From Sinorhizobium medicae (GTDB lineage Bacteria > Pseudomonadota > Alphaproteobacteria > Rhizobiales > Rhizobiaceae): a DNA stretch of 64,000 bases. The translations under genes and the position numbers were made by a program. A model generated the notes under the pieces. It had not been told where the DNA came from and did no database searches. It saw only the letters and a program-made list of their open reading frames with translations. This document shows positions 25,679 through 35,644 of this stretch, one piece after another. The DNA is taken from assembly GCF_007827695.1 (NCBI RefSeq), contig NZ_VITA01000014.1, positions 62,001 to 126,000 of the forward strand, written 5' to 3'. Position 1 is the first letter of the stretch. Each line of letters opens with the position of its first letter.

Positions 25679-27001
25679 ATGCTGCAGGTCCTTGCCAACT
25701 ACACCTACCGCCACCTGTTCCTGGCACAGGTGATCGCGCTTATCGGCACGGGTCTCGCCACCGTCGCGCTCGGACTTCTCGCCTATGAACTGGCAGGAGC
25801 AGAGGCCGGCGCGGTGCTCGGCACTGCACTTGCCATCAAGATGATCGCCTATGTCGGCGTCGCCCCCGTCGCGGCCGCCTTTGCCGAACAACTTCCCCGC
25901 CGTACGATGCTCGTTTGCCTCGATCTCGCGCGTGCAGCCGTTGCATTGTTCCTGCCCTTCGTGACCGAGGTCTGGCAGGTCTACGTCCTGATCTTTGTGC
26001 TACAGTCGGCATCCGCCGCCTTCACGCCGACTTTCCAGGCGACCATTCCGGACGTCCTGCCGAACGAGAAGGAATATACCCGCGCCCTGTCGCTGTCGCG
26101 GCTTGCCTACGATCTCGAAAGCGTCGCAAGTCCGATGCTGGCAGCCGCGCTTCTGACCGTGGTCAGCTTCCACAGCCTGTTTGTCGGAACGGTAATCGGC
26201 TTCCTCGCATCGGCGGCCTTGGTTGTCTCGGTCGTGCTTCCGAGCCCCACGACGTCGGACCGCCGCGGCATCTATGATCGTACGACGCGTGGCCTGCGCA
26301 TCTATCTCGCCACGCCACGCCTGCGCGGCCTGCTCGCCCTTAGCCTCGCGGTCTCGGCGGCAGGATCGATGGTCATCGTCAACACCGTCGTGCTGGTCCA
26401 AGCGGAATTCGGCCTCACTCAGCGTGACACCGCCGTGGCGCTTGCGGCGTTCGGCGTCGGCTCAATGATTGCCGCCCTGCTGCTGCCGCGACTGCTCGAC
26501 AACATGCCGGACCGCACTGCGATGCTGGCGGGGGCCGTCGTTCTCGTCGCCGGACTGTTCGTCGGTGTGTTCGTACCGAGATTCGCTCTGCTGCTGCCGC
26601 TGTGGCTGGCAATCGGCGTCGGCTATTCGCTTACGCAGACGCCGTCCGGAAGGCTCCTGCGCCGGTCGTCGAGTCCGGAAGACAGACCCGCGCTGTTTGC
26701 GGCTCAGTTCGCCCTGTCGCATGCCTGCTGGCTGATCACCTATCCACTCGCCGGATGGCTTGGCGCAACGGTTGGCCTGCCAGCGACTTTCTCCGCGCTC
26801 GGGGTGATCGCCGCCGCCGCCATCTTCGTCGCCACTCGGCTCTGGCCGGCGGACGATCCCGAGGAAATCGAGCATGTCCACGACGACCTTGCCGCGGACC
26901 ACCCGCATCTTGCCGACGCCGAGCGTGTCGGCGATGGACACAGACATAGCCATGTCTTCGTCATCGACAGCCATCATCCCGATTGGCCGACCGAGCGATG
27001 A
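25679..27001 (+). CDS. MFS exporter with His-rich tail (NreB-like)
   Basis: 440 codons, 12 predicted membrane helices (LFLAQVIALIGTGLATVALG onward, including SARAAL-type loop LDLARAAVALFLPFVTEVWQ). The C-terminal tail is histidine-rich and acidic (EHVHDDLAADHPHLADAERV, GDGHRHSHVFVIDSHHPDW). A His-rich tail on an MFS protein is the hallmark of NreB-type nickel exporters. It follows the RcnR-type regulator, and its stop overlaps the next start as ATGA, so it belongs to the nickel/cobalt resistance operon. Confidence 0.82.
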   Translation: MLQVLANYTYRHLFLAQVIALIGTGLATVALGLLAYELAGAEAGAVLGTALAIKMIAYVGVAPVAAAFAEQLPRRTMLVCLDLARAAVALFLPFVTEVWQVYVLIFVLQSASAAFTPTFQATIPDVLPNEKEYTRALSLSRLAYDLESVASPMLAAALLTVVSFHSLFVGTVIGFLASAALVVSVVLPSPTTSDRRGIYDRTTRGLRIYLATPRLRGLLALSLAVSAAGSMVIVNTVVLVQAEFGLTQRDTAVALAAFGVGSMIAALLLPRLLDNMPDRTAMLAGAVVLVAGLFVGVFVPRFALLLPLWLAIGVGYSLTQTPSGRLLRRSSSPEDRPALFAAQFALSHACWLITYPLAGWLGATVGLPATFSALGVIAAAAIFVATRLWPADDPEEIEHVHDDLAADHPHLADAERVGDGHRHSHVFVIDSHHPDWPTER

Positions 27002-27432
27002 GCGAACTCGCCGTCTATGCCGGGCTGTTCCTGGTGGCGCTTGCGGCCGCCACGATCCTGCCGATGCAGTCGGAAGCAGCGCTGGCGGGCCTCCTGGTCT
27101 CCGGCTATTCCCCATGGCTTCTCATCGCCGTCGCAAGTATCGGCAACGTGCTTGGCTCCGTCGTGAACTGGCTGATCGGCCGCGGCATCCAGCGCTTCCG
27201 GCATAAGCGCTGGTTCCCGGCGAGCGATGCCGGGCTGGAACGCGCCCAACGCTGGTATCATCGCTATGGAAAATGGTCACTGCTCCTCAGTTGGATGCCG
27301 ATCATCGGCGATCCGTTGACTGTGGCGGCGGGCGTCATGAAAGAGCCACTAACGCATTTTGTGTTGCTGGTGGCGGTCGCCAAGGTGGTGCGCTATCTGG
27401 CCGTGGCGGCCGTTACCTTGAACTGGGCATAA
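26998..27432 (+). CDS. YqaA/DedA-like small membrane protein
   Basis: 144 codons. Hydrophobic, SNARE-associated/VTT-type: ATILPMQSEAALAGLLVSGY, ASIGNVLGSVVNWLIGRG and SWMPIIGDPLTVAAGVMKEP. YqaA proteins carry the E..P..G..G motif of the DedA superfamily and are linked to membrane lipid or ion homeostasis. Overlaps its upstream neighbour by 4 bases, and the following exporter starts 6 bases after its stop, so it was probably recruited to the metal-efflux operon. Confidence 0.82.
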   Translation: MSELAVYAGLFLVALAAATILPMQSEAALAGLLVSGYSPWLLIAVASIGNVLGSVVNWLIGRGIQRFRHKRWFPASDAGLERAQRWYHRYGKWSLLLSWMPIIGDPLTVAAGVMKEPLTHFVLLVAVAKVVRYLAVAAVTLNWA

Positions 27433-27437
27433 GCGCG

Positions 27438-28157
27438 TTGCTGCAAGCGATCGTAGACATACAGCGGGACATCTATCTCGCCTTCGCTGAGCATATCAAA
27501 ACCTTCGCGAACGGCGGCGGATGGACGGCTTTCCTCTCCTTCCTGCCTATGGGGATCGTCTTTGGCGCGGTGCACGCGATGACGCCCGGTCACAGCAAGG
27601 CTGTACTTGCCACCTACCTGACCGGCGCGTCGGCAGGTATGCGGCGCGGGCTGGTGGTCTCCCTGGCGTTGTCCGCCACGCATGTGACGATGGCCGTGGT
27701 CATAGCCTTGTTCTCGCTGCCGCTGGTATCGGTGATGCTCGGTAGCGCCGGTTCGGCTCCGCTGCTCGAGGACGTGAGCCGGGGATTGCTCGGCCTCATC
27801 GGGGCGTGGATGCTGTGGAGCGCCTTCTTCCAGCCGCCGCATGTGCACGGCGAAGGCGAAGGTGTCGCCGTCGGCTTCATGGCCGGGCTGATCCCTTGCC
27901 CGTTGACGCTGTTCGTCATGACCTTCGCCATGTCGCGCGGCGTACCCGAGGCCGGGATCATGTTCGCGCTCGTCATGATGACGGGGGTGGCGATCACCCT
28001 CTCCAGCGTGGCACTCGCGACCGTCTTCTTCCGGACGCGGATAGAAAAATTGCTGGAGACCCGGCATGCCTTGCTGACCAAAGTCTCGAAGGCGGTCGAG
28101 GCTTTCACAGGGCTGACCTTGGTGATCATCGCAATGCGAGAGATTTTCATCCGTTGA
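27438..28157 (+). CDS. NicO/RcnA-family nickel/cobalt exporter
   Basis: 239 codons from a TTG start at 27438, chosen because it follows the previous stop. A frame further upstream only overlaps the YqaA gene. Motifs: FGAVHAMTPGHSKAVLATYL (metal-binding helix), a short loop with HVHGEGEG, and GLIPCPLTLFVMTFAM (the Cys-Pro-Cys-like helix of the family). Six to seven helices. RcnA/NicO proteins move Ni or Co out of the cytoplasm. It completes the regulator-NreB-YqaA-NicO operon. Confidence 0.85.
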   Translation: MLQAIVDIQRDIYLAFAEHIKTFANGGGWTAFLSFLPMGIVFGAVHAMTPGHSKAVLATYLTGASAGMRRGLVVSLALSATHVTMAVVIALFSLPLVSVMLGSAGSAPLLEDVSRGLLGLIGAWMLWSAFFQPPHVHGEGEGVAVGFMAGLIPCPLTLFVMTFAMSRGVPEAGIMFALVMMTGVAITLSSVALATVFFRTRIEKLLETRHALLTKVSKAVEAFTGLTLVIIAMREIFIR

Positions 28158-28178
28158 AGGACTCTGTCGTCGCTCGCG

Positions 28179-29372
28179 TCAGCATTCCTCCGGCGGCTTC
28201 AACCGCCGGAACTGCATCAGCAGCAGCAGGTCGTAGACGATCTTCAACGCGCCGCAGATAAGCAGCGGCGATGCCCGGAAAGAGGCGGCGAAGAGAGCGC
28301 CCGCCAGTGCAGGACCGACCGAGGCGGCAAGGCTGCGCGGAACCGAGGTGAAGCTTGCAGCGGCGGCTCGCTCCGCCTCGGTGACGACGGCCATCACGTA
28401 GGACGAGCGCGTCGGCACGTCCATCTGCGACAGTGCGGCCCGGACCAGCAGAAAGGCAAGCGCGAGGGATAGTGTGGGCGCAAGCGCCGCCAGCATTAAA
28501 GCGATGCTGGACGGGATGTGTGTGAACACCATCGTGTTGATCAGTCCGATGCGTCGCGACAGCCATGCGGCCACAGGAAACGACAGCGCCGACAGCACGC
28601 CCGACCAGAAGAAGAAAACACCCGCCTCTGAAAGCGACAGGCCAAATCGCTCGAACAGCCAAAGCGCGAGCAGCGATTGGACGACGAAGCCACCGGCGAA
28701 GGCATCGAGACTGAACAGCGCCGCCAGCTTGAAAACAATATGGCGCGAAGGGCCGAGCGCGGCCATAGCGTTCGCGTCTGGTGCCGAGCGGCGCGGGACT
28801 TGCGCGTAGAGCAAACCGCCGAGCAGTCCCAGAAGCGCGTAAACGACGAACATGGCCCTGATGCCCCCGAGCCGGTCGAGGCCAATTGGCCCCAGAAGGT
28901 CAGGTACAGCCGCAGCCAGTCCACCAACGGCAGCCGCGAACGCCCCCACAAGGCTGTAACGCGCGAACATCCCGGTTCGCTCTCGCGCCGGGATTTCGCG
29001 TGTGAGCACGGCGTGCTCCAACGGCACGAATACGCTGACGCTGCCGGCCGAGGGATTGATCGTCCCGACGAACGCGATGACCAGAAGCAGCGCGTATTCG
29101 TGGACAACGGCAAAGGTCACGCCGGTCGCAATCATGAGGCTCGCACCGGCCAGCAAGATTTGGCGATGATCGTACCGGGCTCCGAGGAACCCGACACATA
29201 TCGTCAGCAGCGCCGAGCCAAGGAGCGATGCCGTTGCGATGACGCCTACCTCAAGCGGAGTAAATCCGAGCGCGAGCAGATAGATCGGTAACAGCACGGA
29301 TACGAAGCCGTCGCCTATGTCGCGGACTGCACGAGCCGCGAGGAGGAACGTGGCAGGGTGATTTCGCAGCAA
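28179..29372 (-). CDS. MFS transporter
   Basis: 397 codons, 11-12 membrane helices. Begins MLRNHPATFLLAARAVRDIG, then LLPIYLLALGFTPLEVGVIA, with a second half starting IVFKLAALFSLDAFAGGFVV. Resembles uncharacterised drug/metabolite MFS proteins found near metal resistance genes. Substrate unknown. Convergent with the NicO gene, 21 bases between stops. Confidence 0.85.
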   Translation of the reverse strand: MLRNHPATFLLAARAVRDIGDGFVSVLLPIYLLALGFTPLEVGVIATASLLGSALLTICVGFLGARYDHRQILLAGASLMIATGVTFAVVHEYALLLVIAFVGTINPSAGSVSVFVPLEHAVLTREIPARERTGMFARYSLVGAFAAAVGGLAAAVPDLLGPIGLDRLGGIRAMFVVYALLGLLGGLLYAQVPRRSAPDANAMAALGPSRHIVFKLAALFSLDAFAGGFVVQSLLALWLFERFGLSLSEAGVFFFWSGVLSALSFPVAAWLSRRIGLINTMVFTHIPSSIALMLAALAPTLSLALAFLLVRAALSQMDVPTRSSYVMAVVTEAERAAAASFTSVPRSLAASVGPALAGALFAASFRASPLLICGALKIVYDLLLLMQFRRLKPPEEC

Positions 29373-29471
29373 CGATCTTGTCTCTCCGTTTGGGTCATTG
29401 CTTCAGCATGTGGCGTTCGTCGATCGGCACAACTGAAGTCGGCAAATAATGCTCGAAGGCGGCGTTGGTTG

Positions 29472-30081
29472 TCACTGGCAATCGGCTCTTTCTTGGTCCC
29501 GTTTCGACGGAGCCAGGCCTGACCGGGATATTGTCGACGCGCGTTCCGTGGTGCTGGCGTCGCGCGGCTCGTAGGCACGCTGGTCACGCAGGATCTGGAA
29601 GGCGATCGTCAAAAGCTTGCGCGCAATGGCAATGCTCGCCTTGTTTACTCCTCTAAACTTCAGGTGTTCGTACTGGGCGCGCCGTTGTGCATTGCTGACA
29701 ATGGCCGGCGTGACCGCCTCGACGAACGCCCAGCGCAGCCACTTGTTGCCCCGTTTGATGATCTTGCCATGGAAGGTCTTGCCGCCACTGGAATAGGTCG
29801 AGGGTACAAAGTCGGCACAGGCGGCAAGCTTCTTCGGTTGCGGAACCGCGCTATGTCGTCGATCTCGGCGTCGATCAGCCGGGGGAAGAACTCACCAATA
29901 CCAGGGATCGTCTTCAACAGCTTCACATTGCCATTGGCTTTGGTCATTGCCCGGATCGTCGCTTCCGACGGCTTGATGCGCACATCGATGTCGCCGATGA
30001 AGGCGAGAACACGATCAATCTGGATGCGGTCGATCTCTGAGACGTTGACCTGCGCCAGCTGGATGCGGCCGGCCTTGGGGC
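29472..30081 (-). mobile_element. IS110-family transposase C-terminal remnant
   Basis: The minus strand reads VSEIDRIQIDRVLAFIGDID, ATIRAMTKANGNVKLLKTIP, GIGEFFPRLIDAEIDDIARF, then after a frameshift near 29850 GLVPSTYSSGGKTFHGKIIK-like sequence (here ACADFVPSTYSSGGKTFHGK) and NKWLRWAFVEAVTPAIVSNA, KASIAIARKLLTIAFQILRD. This is the Tnp_IS110 C-terminal half. The N-terminal RuvC-like DEDD part is missing. It begins right after the acetyltransferase stop, so the insertion boundary is at about 30081. Confidence 0.8.
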
Positions 30082-30972
30082 TCAGCCGAGGGCGTGACTT
30101 GCCAAGCCGTAGAGGTTTGGTCCTGGTACTACGTCGGCGCGGCCTTTGCCCGGACGCGACATTGCGAGTACCGTATCGAAGACGGCTAGGCCGGATTGGG
30201 AGAGAAATGTCGCGAAAAGGCCGGTCTCGATCGGGGTGTCGAGCCTCAGAAACTGGTTTTCTTTGGCGGCGACATGCGGTCGGATAACTGCGATAGCGTC
30301 GGCATTGGAGTCCGCAACGACCGGGCCCACGACATGGCCCCTGCCAAAGGGACGACAAAGCGCGAAAGCTTGCAGCCGATCGCCACGAAACAGGCCGTAG
30401 CCGACCGATTGCGTGAAGAGTTTGCCGATCAGAGCCGCCCTTGAAACGCCGAATGCCCCTGCATCCAGCTCAGCGACGGCGACAAGGTCCTCGCCTTCCA
30501 GTCGCCTGACCGGTGGCTGCTCCGTCGTAGTCGTCGAGTCGGCCGGGCGGACGATGCCCTGGCATTGGTAAATGGTCCGCATGGGCTTGAAATCGAGCGA
30601 ATGATACAGACGGCGGGAGGCCCTCGTTGCATTGAGTCTGAGGTTGCGTCCCAGACAATCCCGAAGCACGTGTTCCATGAGCCAGCGTGCGGTGCCGTTT
30701 GACTGCAGACGCGGGGAAGTGATCACCATGCCTATGGTGGCGAAATCGTCGCCATGTGGGAACCACATGGCCGAACCTGTTAGCCTGCCAATGTCGTCGC
30801 GTGCGACATAGCCGCGGCCGCACTCGCGCAGAAACTGCAAATCCTCGGAGCGCAGAGGCCACCCGACGGAAACGGACAAGGCATGCAACTGCTCGAGATC
30901 GGCGCTCTCGATTGTGGCCACATGCATTTTGAAGCTGTCGATCAACTTGGATTCGGATGCCGGTGCGTCCAC
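30082..30972 (-). CDS. Two-domain GNAT acetyltransferase (paralogue 1)
   Basis: GTG start at 30972 is preferred because GGGAGG lies 6 bases upstream. An ATG at 30990 is in frame. About 296 codons. The N-terminal GNAT domain (SVGWPLRSEDLQFLRECGRG, GMVITSPRLQSNGTARWLME with the acetyl-CoA loop, RLYHSLDFKP) is followed by a second, degenerate GNAT-like half (ELDAGAFGVSRAALIGKLFT, AFALCRPFGRGHVVGPVVAD). The same two-part protein recurs at 40733-41569, and both end in ALG. It probably acylates or binds an amino compound handled by the catabolic island. It diverges from the argE-like gene. Confidence 0.82.
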   Translation of the reverse strand: MDAPASESKLIDSFKMHVATIESADLEQLHALSVSVGWPLRSEDLQFLRECGRGYVARDDIGRLTGSAMWFPHGDDFATIGMVITSPRLQSNGTARWLMEHVLRDCLGRNLRLNATRASRRLYHSLDFKPMRTIYQCQGIVRPADSTTTTEQPPVRRLEGEDLVAVAELDAGAFGVSRAALIGKLFTQSVGYGLFRGDRLQAFALCRPFGRGHVVGPVVADSNADAIAVIRPHVAAKENQFLRLDTPIETGLFATFLSQSGLAVFDTVLAMSRPGKGRADVVPGPNLYGLASHALG

Positions 30973-31301
30973 CCCTTGCCTCCCTGCCATTGCGTTTGCT
31001 TTCGTCTCTTCTTTACCAATTCAGGTTCGGCCAGGCAGCGGCGAAAGCTTTTCCATTGTTCACAATAGAGCCCGCGGCTCGACAGGATTCGCTCGAGAGC
31101 GCGTCGCGCGCACAATAATCCTCCGAATTCGACACGCTTTCGGCATGTAAATCCTTCGAAGGCTTCTAAGCTACCTGGGAGCACGAGTTATGGGTCGCTT
31201 GCCCGTCATCTCATGCATGGTGACGCGAAACAAACCTTTCGTTGCGGACGCATGATCGACGGCATCGATATCGACGAGCCCGGCATATTGCGAGGACACC
31301 A
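30973..31301. other. Divergent promoter region at the left edge of the catabolic island
   Basis: 329 bases between the leftward GNAT gene and the rightward ArgE-like gene. No protein frame supported. AT-richer patches near 31040-31075 (TTCCATTGTTCACAATAG, with the short inverted pair TTGT/ACAA) and 31105-31150 are where promoters and a regulator such as the Lrp protein at 49250 could act. Confidence 0.4.
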
Positions 31302-32426
31302 ATGCAGGCAGCGGAAATACTAGGGAAACTCGTCGGCTTTCGCTCCGTCGTGGGGCTACCTAACGACGACGCCGTGTCCTGGATCCGGGGCTATTTGGAA
31401 TGCCATGGCATCGCAGTGGATGTCCTTCCCGGTCCAGAGGGCGATCGGTCCAACATCTTCGCCACCATCGGGCCAAAAGAGGCGCATGGCTATATCCTCT
31501 CCGGCCATATGGACGTCGTTCCGGCAACCGAGGCCGGCTGGACGAGCGATCCCTTCATCCTTCGCGCCGAGGGGGGCCGGCTCTATGGCCGCGGCACCAC
31601 CGATATGAAAGGTTTCCTTGCCGCCGGTCTGGCCGCCGTTCCGAAGCTTGCGGCGATGCCACTTCGCCGGCCGCTGCACCTCGCCTTCTCCTATGATGAG
31701 GAGGCCGGCTGTCGCGGCGTACCCCACATGATCGCACGCATGCCGGAACTTTGCCGCCAGCCGCTCGGCGCGATCATCGGCGAGCCGAGCGGCATGCGCG
31801 CTATCCGTGCCCACAAGGGCAAGGCGGCGGCACGGCTGACGGTCAGGGGGCGCTCCGGGCATTCTTCGCGCCCGGATCAGGGACTGAATGCGATACACGG
31901 CGTAGCAGGCGTCCTGACCCAGGCGGTCGCGGAAGCCGTCCGGCTGGCCGGCGGCCCCTTCGAGCATGTCTTCGAACCGCCCTACTCCTCCCTCCAGATC
32001 GGAACGGTAAAGGGCGGTCAGGCGGTCAACATTATTCCGGACAGCTGCGAGGTCGAGTTAGAGGCACGAGCAATTTCCGGTGTCGACCCGGCAGAGCTGC
32101 TGACGCCGGTGCGAAAGATCGCCGAGGCGTTGACGGCACTAGGCTTCGAGGTGGAGTGGCAGGAACTCAGTGCCTATCCGGCGCTTTCACTTGAACCTCA
32201 CGCTCCGCTGGCGGCACTGCTCGAGGCGTTGACCGGCCGCGAGCCTCTCCCCGCCGTCAGCTACGGTACCGAGGCGGGCCTTTTCCAACGGGCTGGCATC
32301 GACGCGATCATCTGCGGCCCCGGTGACATCGGCCGCGCCCACAAGGCGGACGAATACATCCTCATCGACGAGCTTATGGCATGTCAAGCGATGATAGAGG
32401 CGCTCGGCGCCCACTGCATAGCGTAA
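31302..32426 (+). CDS. argE: ArgE/DapE-family (M20) deacylase
   Basis: 374 codons from ATG 31302. M20 metal ligands: LSGHMDVVP (His), GRGTTDMKG (Asp), YDEEAGCRG (Glu-Glu pair, the first being the general base) and AHKADEY (His). Dimerisation domain in the middle ([20 protein letters not shown]). It resembles acetylornithine deacetylase, which hydrolyses N-acyl amino acids. In this island of amine catabolism its job is probably deacylation of an N-acyl amino acid rather than arginine synthesis. AAGGAG follows for the next gene, 11 bases downstream. Confidence 0.88.
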   Translation: MQAAEILGKLVGFRSVVGLPNDDAVSWIRGYLECHGIAVDVLPGPEGDRSNIFATIGPKEAHGYILSGHMDVVPATEAGWTSDPFILRAEGGRLYGRGTTDMKGFLAAGLAAVPKLAAMPLRRPLHLAFSYDEEAGCRGVPHMIARMPELCRQPLGAIIGEPSGMRAIRAHKGKAAARLTVRGRSGHSSRPDQGLNAIHGVAGVLTQAVAEAVRLAGGPFEHVFEPPYSSLQIGTVKGGQAVNIIPDSCEVELEARAISGVDPAELLTPVRKIAEALTALGFEVEWQELSAYPALSLEPHAPLAALLEALTGREPLPAVSYGTEAGLFQRAGIDAIICGPGDIGRAHKADEYILIDELMACQAMIEALGAHCIA

Positions 32427-32437
32427 GGAGACGCGCG

Positions 32438-33361
32438 ATGGCCTTCCTGTTCAACTCCGATGCGAAGCGCGGCGCGATTTTCGCCGAAGCATTCGCGCGC
32501 AAGCTGCCTGACATTCCTTTTGCCATGAACCCGGCAGCGGTCGATCCCGACGCCGTGCGCTACCTGATCACCTGGACGGTGCCGGACAATCTCGCACGCT
32601 ATCGAAACCTCGAAATCCTCTTCTCGATCGGCGCCGGCGTCGACCAGTTCCGCATCGATGCGGTGCCGCCGCATGTGCGGGTGGTGCGCATGGTCGAGGA
32701 CGGCATCGTTCGAATGATGCAGGAATATGTGACGCTTGCCGTCCTCGCGCTTCACCGCGACCTGCCGGCCTATCTCGAGCAGCAGCGAGGCCAAAATTGG
32801 AAAGCCATGGCGCCGGTCCAGGCGGACGAACGCCGCGTAGGCGTGCTCGGGCTCGGCATACTCGGAACTGCGGTACTCGATCGGCTGAAGCCTTTCGGCT
32901 TTCCGCTCTCCGGCTGGAGCCGCAGCCCGCATGAAATCGAAGGCGTGAGGTGCCTAAGCGGCCGGAACGGTCTCGACACTTTGCTGGGCTCGACCGACAT
33001 TCTCGTCTGCCTCCTGCCGCTCACCGAAGAGACGCGCGGCTTCCTTAACGCCAAACTGTTTGCTCGGCTCCCGACCGGTGCTGCACTCGTCCATGTCGGC
33101 CGCGGCCCTCAACTCGATCGTGACGCACTTATCGAGGCACTTGATAACGGCCGTCTCTCCGGCGCCATGGTCGATGTGACCGACCCCGAACCGCTTCCTT
33201 CTGGTCATCCCTTCTGGGCCCACTCGAAGATCCTGCTGACGCCGCACATCGCGAGCGTCACCCAGCCGGAAACCGCCGCCAAAGCCGTGATCGAGAACAT
33301 CAAACGGCATCGGTCAGGTCTCGAGCCGATCGGGCTGGTCGACCGTCGCCGCGGCTACTGA
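32438..33361 (+). CDS. GhrA-like D-2-hydroxyacid dehydrogenase (glyoxylate/hydroxypyruvate reductase)
   Basis: 307 codons. NAD(P)-binding [12 protein letters not shown] at about 135-146, substrate Arg in [12 protein letters not shown]-like segment ([13 protein letters not shown]), Asp/Glu in [13 protein letters not shown] and catalytic His in [10 protein letters not shown]. Short N-terminal half as in GhrA. Reduces a 2-ketoacid to a 2-hydroxyacid or the reverse. AAGGAG ribosome binding site at 32425-32430. Probably co-transcribed with the ArgE-like gene. Confidence 0.88.
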   Translation: MAFLFNSDAKRGAIFAEAFARKLPDIPFAMNPAAVDPDAVRYLITWTVPDNLARYRNLEILFSIGAGVDQFRIDAVPPHVRVVRMVEDGIVRMMQEYVTLAVLALHRDLPAYLEQQRGQNWKAMAPVQADERRVGVLGLGILGTAVLDRLKPFGFPLSGWSRSPHEIEGVRCLSGRNGLDTLLGSTDILVCLLPLTEETRGFLNAKLFARLPTGAALVHVGRGPQLDRDALIEALDNGRLSGAMVDVTDPEPLPSGHPFWAHSKILLTPHIASVTQPETAAKAVIENIKRHRSGLEPIGLVDRRRGY

Positions 33362-33448
33362 GGCGCGCGAACCCGATCGAAGACAAATGCGGTTGTCCAG
33401 TACCGCCGGGCGGCATGCATCAAGTTCTAAAACGAGGAAAGGAAAACC

Positions 33449-33802
33449 ATGTCGCTCTTGAAAACCATCGAGACCAACCCTTCTTTCGCGCCGCGCGAGT
33501 CCAGCCCGCTCCCCGACCGTCTGATCTCCGGCAATCCTACCTTCAAGACCTGGGCACAGGACGTCGCCCGCGGCGAGATAGTCCACACCGGCGTCTGGGA
33601 AGCGACACCCGGCGAGACGCGCTCGATCAAGGGGGAGACCTTCGAGTTCTGTCACATTCTTTCCGGTGTCGTCGAACTCACGCCGGAAAACGGGGAGCCG
33701 GTCGTCTACAAGAGCGGCGACAGCTTCGTCATGAAGCCGGGTTTCGTCGGCATCTGGAAGACAATCGAGACGGTGCGCAAGATCTACGTGACCGTGATGT
33801 GA
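33449..33802 (+). CDS. Cupin-domain protein (cupin_3/DUF861)
   Basis: 117 codons, AGGAAAGG ribosome binding site. Single cupin: RGEIVHTGVWEATPGETRSI, EFCHILSGVVELTPENGEPV, YKSGDSFVMKPGFVGIWKTI. This group (sometimes called cupin_3) is linked to ureidoglycolate- or sugar-acid-like conversions and to unknown steps in amine catabolism clusters. The metal-binding His set is incomplete (one His in CHILSG), so it may lack metal. Confidence 0.82.
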   Translation: MSLLKTIETNPSFAPRESSPLPDRLISGNPTFKTWAQDVARGEIVHTGVWEATPGETRSIKGETFEFCHILSGVVELTPENGEPVVYKSGDSFVMKPGFVGIWKTIETVRKIYVTVM

Positions 33803-34171
33803 CGCTCGTGGCCGCCCGACCCAGGTTGCCGCGGAGGTCGCGCAAGAGCTATTCTCACCACATTCATGCTGAAGATGGCACGCTCTCTGGTTCTCGGGCG
33901 TGCCATTACCGACCGCGCCGTCTCCGCGTGACTATCAGACGTCTCTCCGCTCCAGGCCCATCGCGGCGAACCCTTCTCTTCCGCCGCCTTCTCGGATCGC
34001 CTCCCCCACCTTTGCCGACGCGTCGCACGGCTGGCGTCGGAATGACCGCCGAAGATTTGGTTGTCGTGCCGCCAAAAACGTAATTTTCCACCGCCTCGGT
34101 ATCGCCAGTCGATGCATGCTGCTCGCGTTCCTCCACTAGCTTTGAGTTCAAGCCCATACCGAGGACGCGCG
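33803..34171. other. Intergenic stretch inside the island
   Basis: 369 bases between the cupin and aldehyde dehydrogenase genes. No supported reading frame. No clear hairpin with a T-run was found. It separates the island into sub-operons and probably holds a promoter for 34172 onward. Confidence 0.35.
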
Positions 34172-35635
34172 ATGACACTCAGCTTTGATCCCGACACACT
34201 TCCCCTGCCCGTCGGCCACTTCATCGGCGGTCGGCTCGTGCCGGCCGAAGGCGTCATCGACATGCATCGCCCCTCCGACGGCAAGTCTTATGCGGGTTGC
34301 CCGCTTGCGGATGAGGTACTCGTCGATCGCGCCGTCGAAACCGCCAGGAAGGCGCTCAAGGCAAGCAACTGGGGCGGCGTGCGGCCGCGCGAGCGAACAG
34401 TCGTGCTGCAGCGCTGGGCAGACCTGATCGAAAGCGAGGCGGAGACCCTCGCCAAGCTCGAGGCGCTTTCCTCGACCCGGCCCGTTGGTCATCTCGTCGC
34501 CGGCGACATTGCCATCAGCGCCGAACAGATCCGTTTCTTCGCCGAATTCGCCGACAAGGAGGGAAGCGATCTCGTGCCGACCGACGATGCCAGCCTCGGA
34601 ATGATCATGACCGAGCCCTATGGCGTCGTCGGTGCCATCACGCCCTGGAACTTTCCCGTTTCCATGGCCGCCTGGAAGCTCGGCCCGGCGCTCGCGGCCG
34701 GCAATGCGGTGGTGCTGAAGCCCTCGGAAATGACACCGTTCTCGACGGTCTACCTTGCGGAGCTCGCAATCCGCGCCGGTCTGCCGGCCGGCCTCATCAA
34801 CATCGTTCTGGGCGACGGCCCCGTCACCGGCACGGCCATGACCGGACACCCGGACATCGCCAAGGTAAGCTTCACCGGCTCGACCGGCGCGGGCTCCGCC
34901 ATCATGGCCAACATCGCTCGCGCCGGCATCAAGCCAATGACGCTGGAACTCGGAGGAAAAAGCCCACAACTGGTCTTCTCCGATGCCGATCTCGACAAGG
35001 CGGCGGCGGCGATCGCGCAGAGCATGCTGTCAAATGCCGGCCAGGCCTGTGTCGCGGGCTCCCGGCTGATCGTAGAGGAAAGAATTGCCGCTCCCCTCGC
35101 CGAAGCGATCGTCACGCGCATGAAGGCGGCGAAGCCGGGGCCAACCTGGGACGAGACGAGCGAGTACTCGCCAATCATCTCGAAGAGCCAGTTAAACCGC
35201 ATCCACCACATCGTCCAACAGGCCGTCGCGGCGGGCGGCGAATGCCTGTTCGGTGGCGCCCCAATGGATGCGCCGGGCTATTTCTATCAGCCGACGCTAA
35301 TGGCAGTACGCGACAGCTTCTCGCCGGCGGTTGCAGAGGAGATCTTCGGTCCGGTGCTCACCATGCAGACCTTCGTGGACGAAGAGGAGGCGCTCGCGCT
35401 CGCCGATCACCCGACCTACGGCCTTGCCGCCGGCCTCTTCACTCGCGACCTGTCGCGCGCCCTGGGGCTGACGCGAAGGCTCCAGGCCGGAACCGTCTGG
35501 GTCAACCGCTACAGCCGCTCTCGCGACCACATCCTGCCGACCGGCGGCTACAAGCGCTCCGGTATCGGCAAGGATCTTGGCCGCGAGGCTTACCACGCCA
35601 ACCGCAAGAGCAAAAGCGTGCTCATCAGCCTCTAG
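34172..35635 (+). CDS. NAD-dependent aldehyde dehydrogenase
   Basis: 487 codons from ATG 34172. Rossmann loop FTGSTGAGSAI, general base Glu in LELGGKSP, catalytic Cys in NAGQACVAGSRL, and C-terminal oligomerisation strand GGYKRSGIGKDLGREAYHAN. Resembles the betaine-aldehyde/aminobutyraldehyde group. It would oxidise the aldehyde made by the amine oxidase or aminotransferase of the island. The next gene starts 9 bases later. Confidence 0.9.
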   Translation: MTLSFDPDTLPLPVGHFIGGRLVPAEGVIDMHRPSDGKSYAGCPLADEVLVDRAVETARKALKASNWGGVRPRERTVVLQRWADLIESEAETLAKLEALSSTRPVGHLVAGDIAISAEQIRFFAEFADKEGSDLVPTDDASLGMIMTEPYGVVGAITPWNFPVSMAAWKLGPALAAGNAVVLKPSEMTPFSTVYLAELAIRAGLPAGLINIVLGDGPVTGTAMTGHPDIAKVSFTGSTGAGSAIMANIARAGIKPMTLELGGKSPQLVFSDADLDKAAAAIAQSMLSNAGQACVAGSRLIVEERIAAPLAEAIVTRMKAAKPGPTWDETSEYSPIISKSQLNRIHHIVQQAVAAGGECLFGGAPMDAPGYFYQPTLMAVRDSFSPAVAEEIFGPVLTMQTFVDEEEALALADHPTYGLAAGLFTRDLSRALGLTRRLQAGTVWVNRYSRSRDHILPTGGYKRSGIGKDLGREAYHANRKSKSVLISL

Positions 35636-35644
35636 GGAAAAGCA

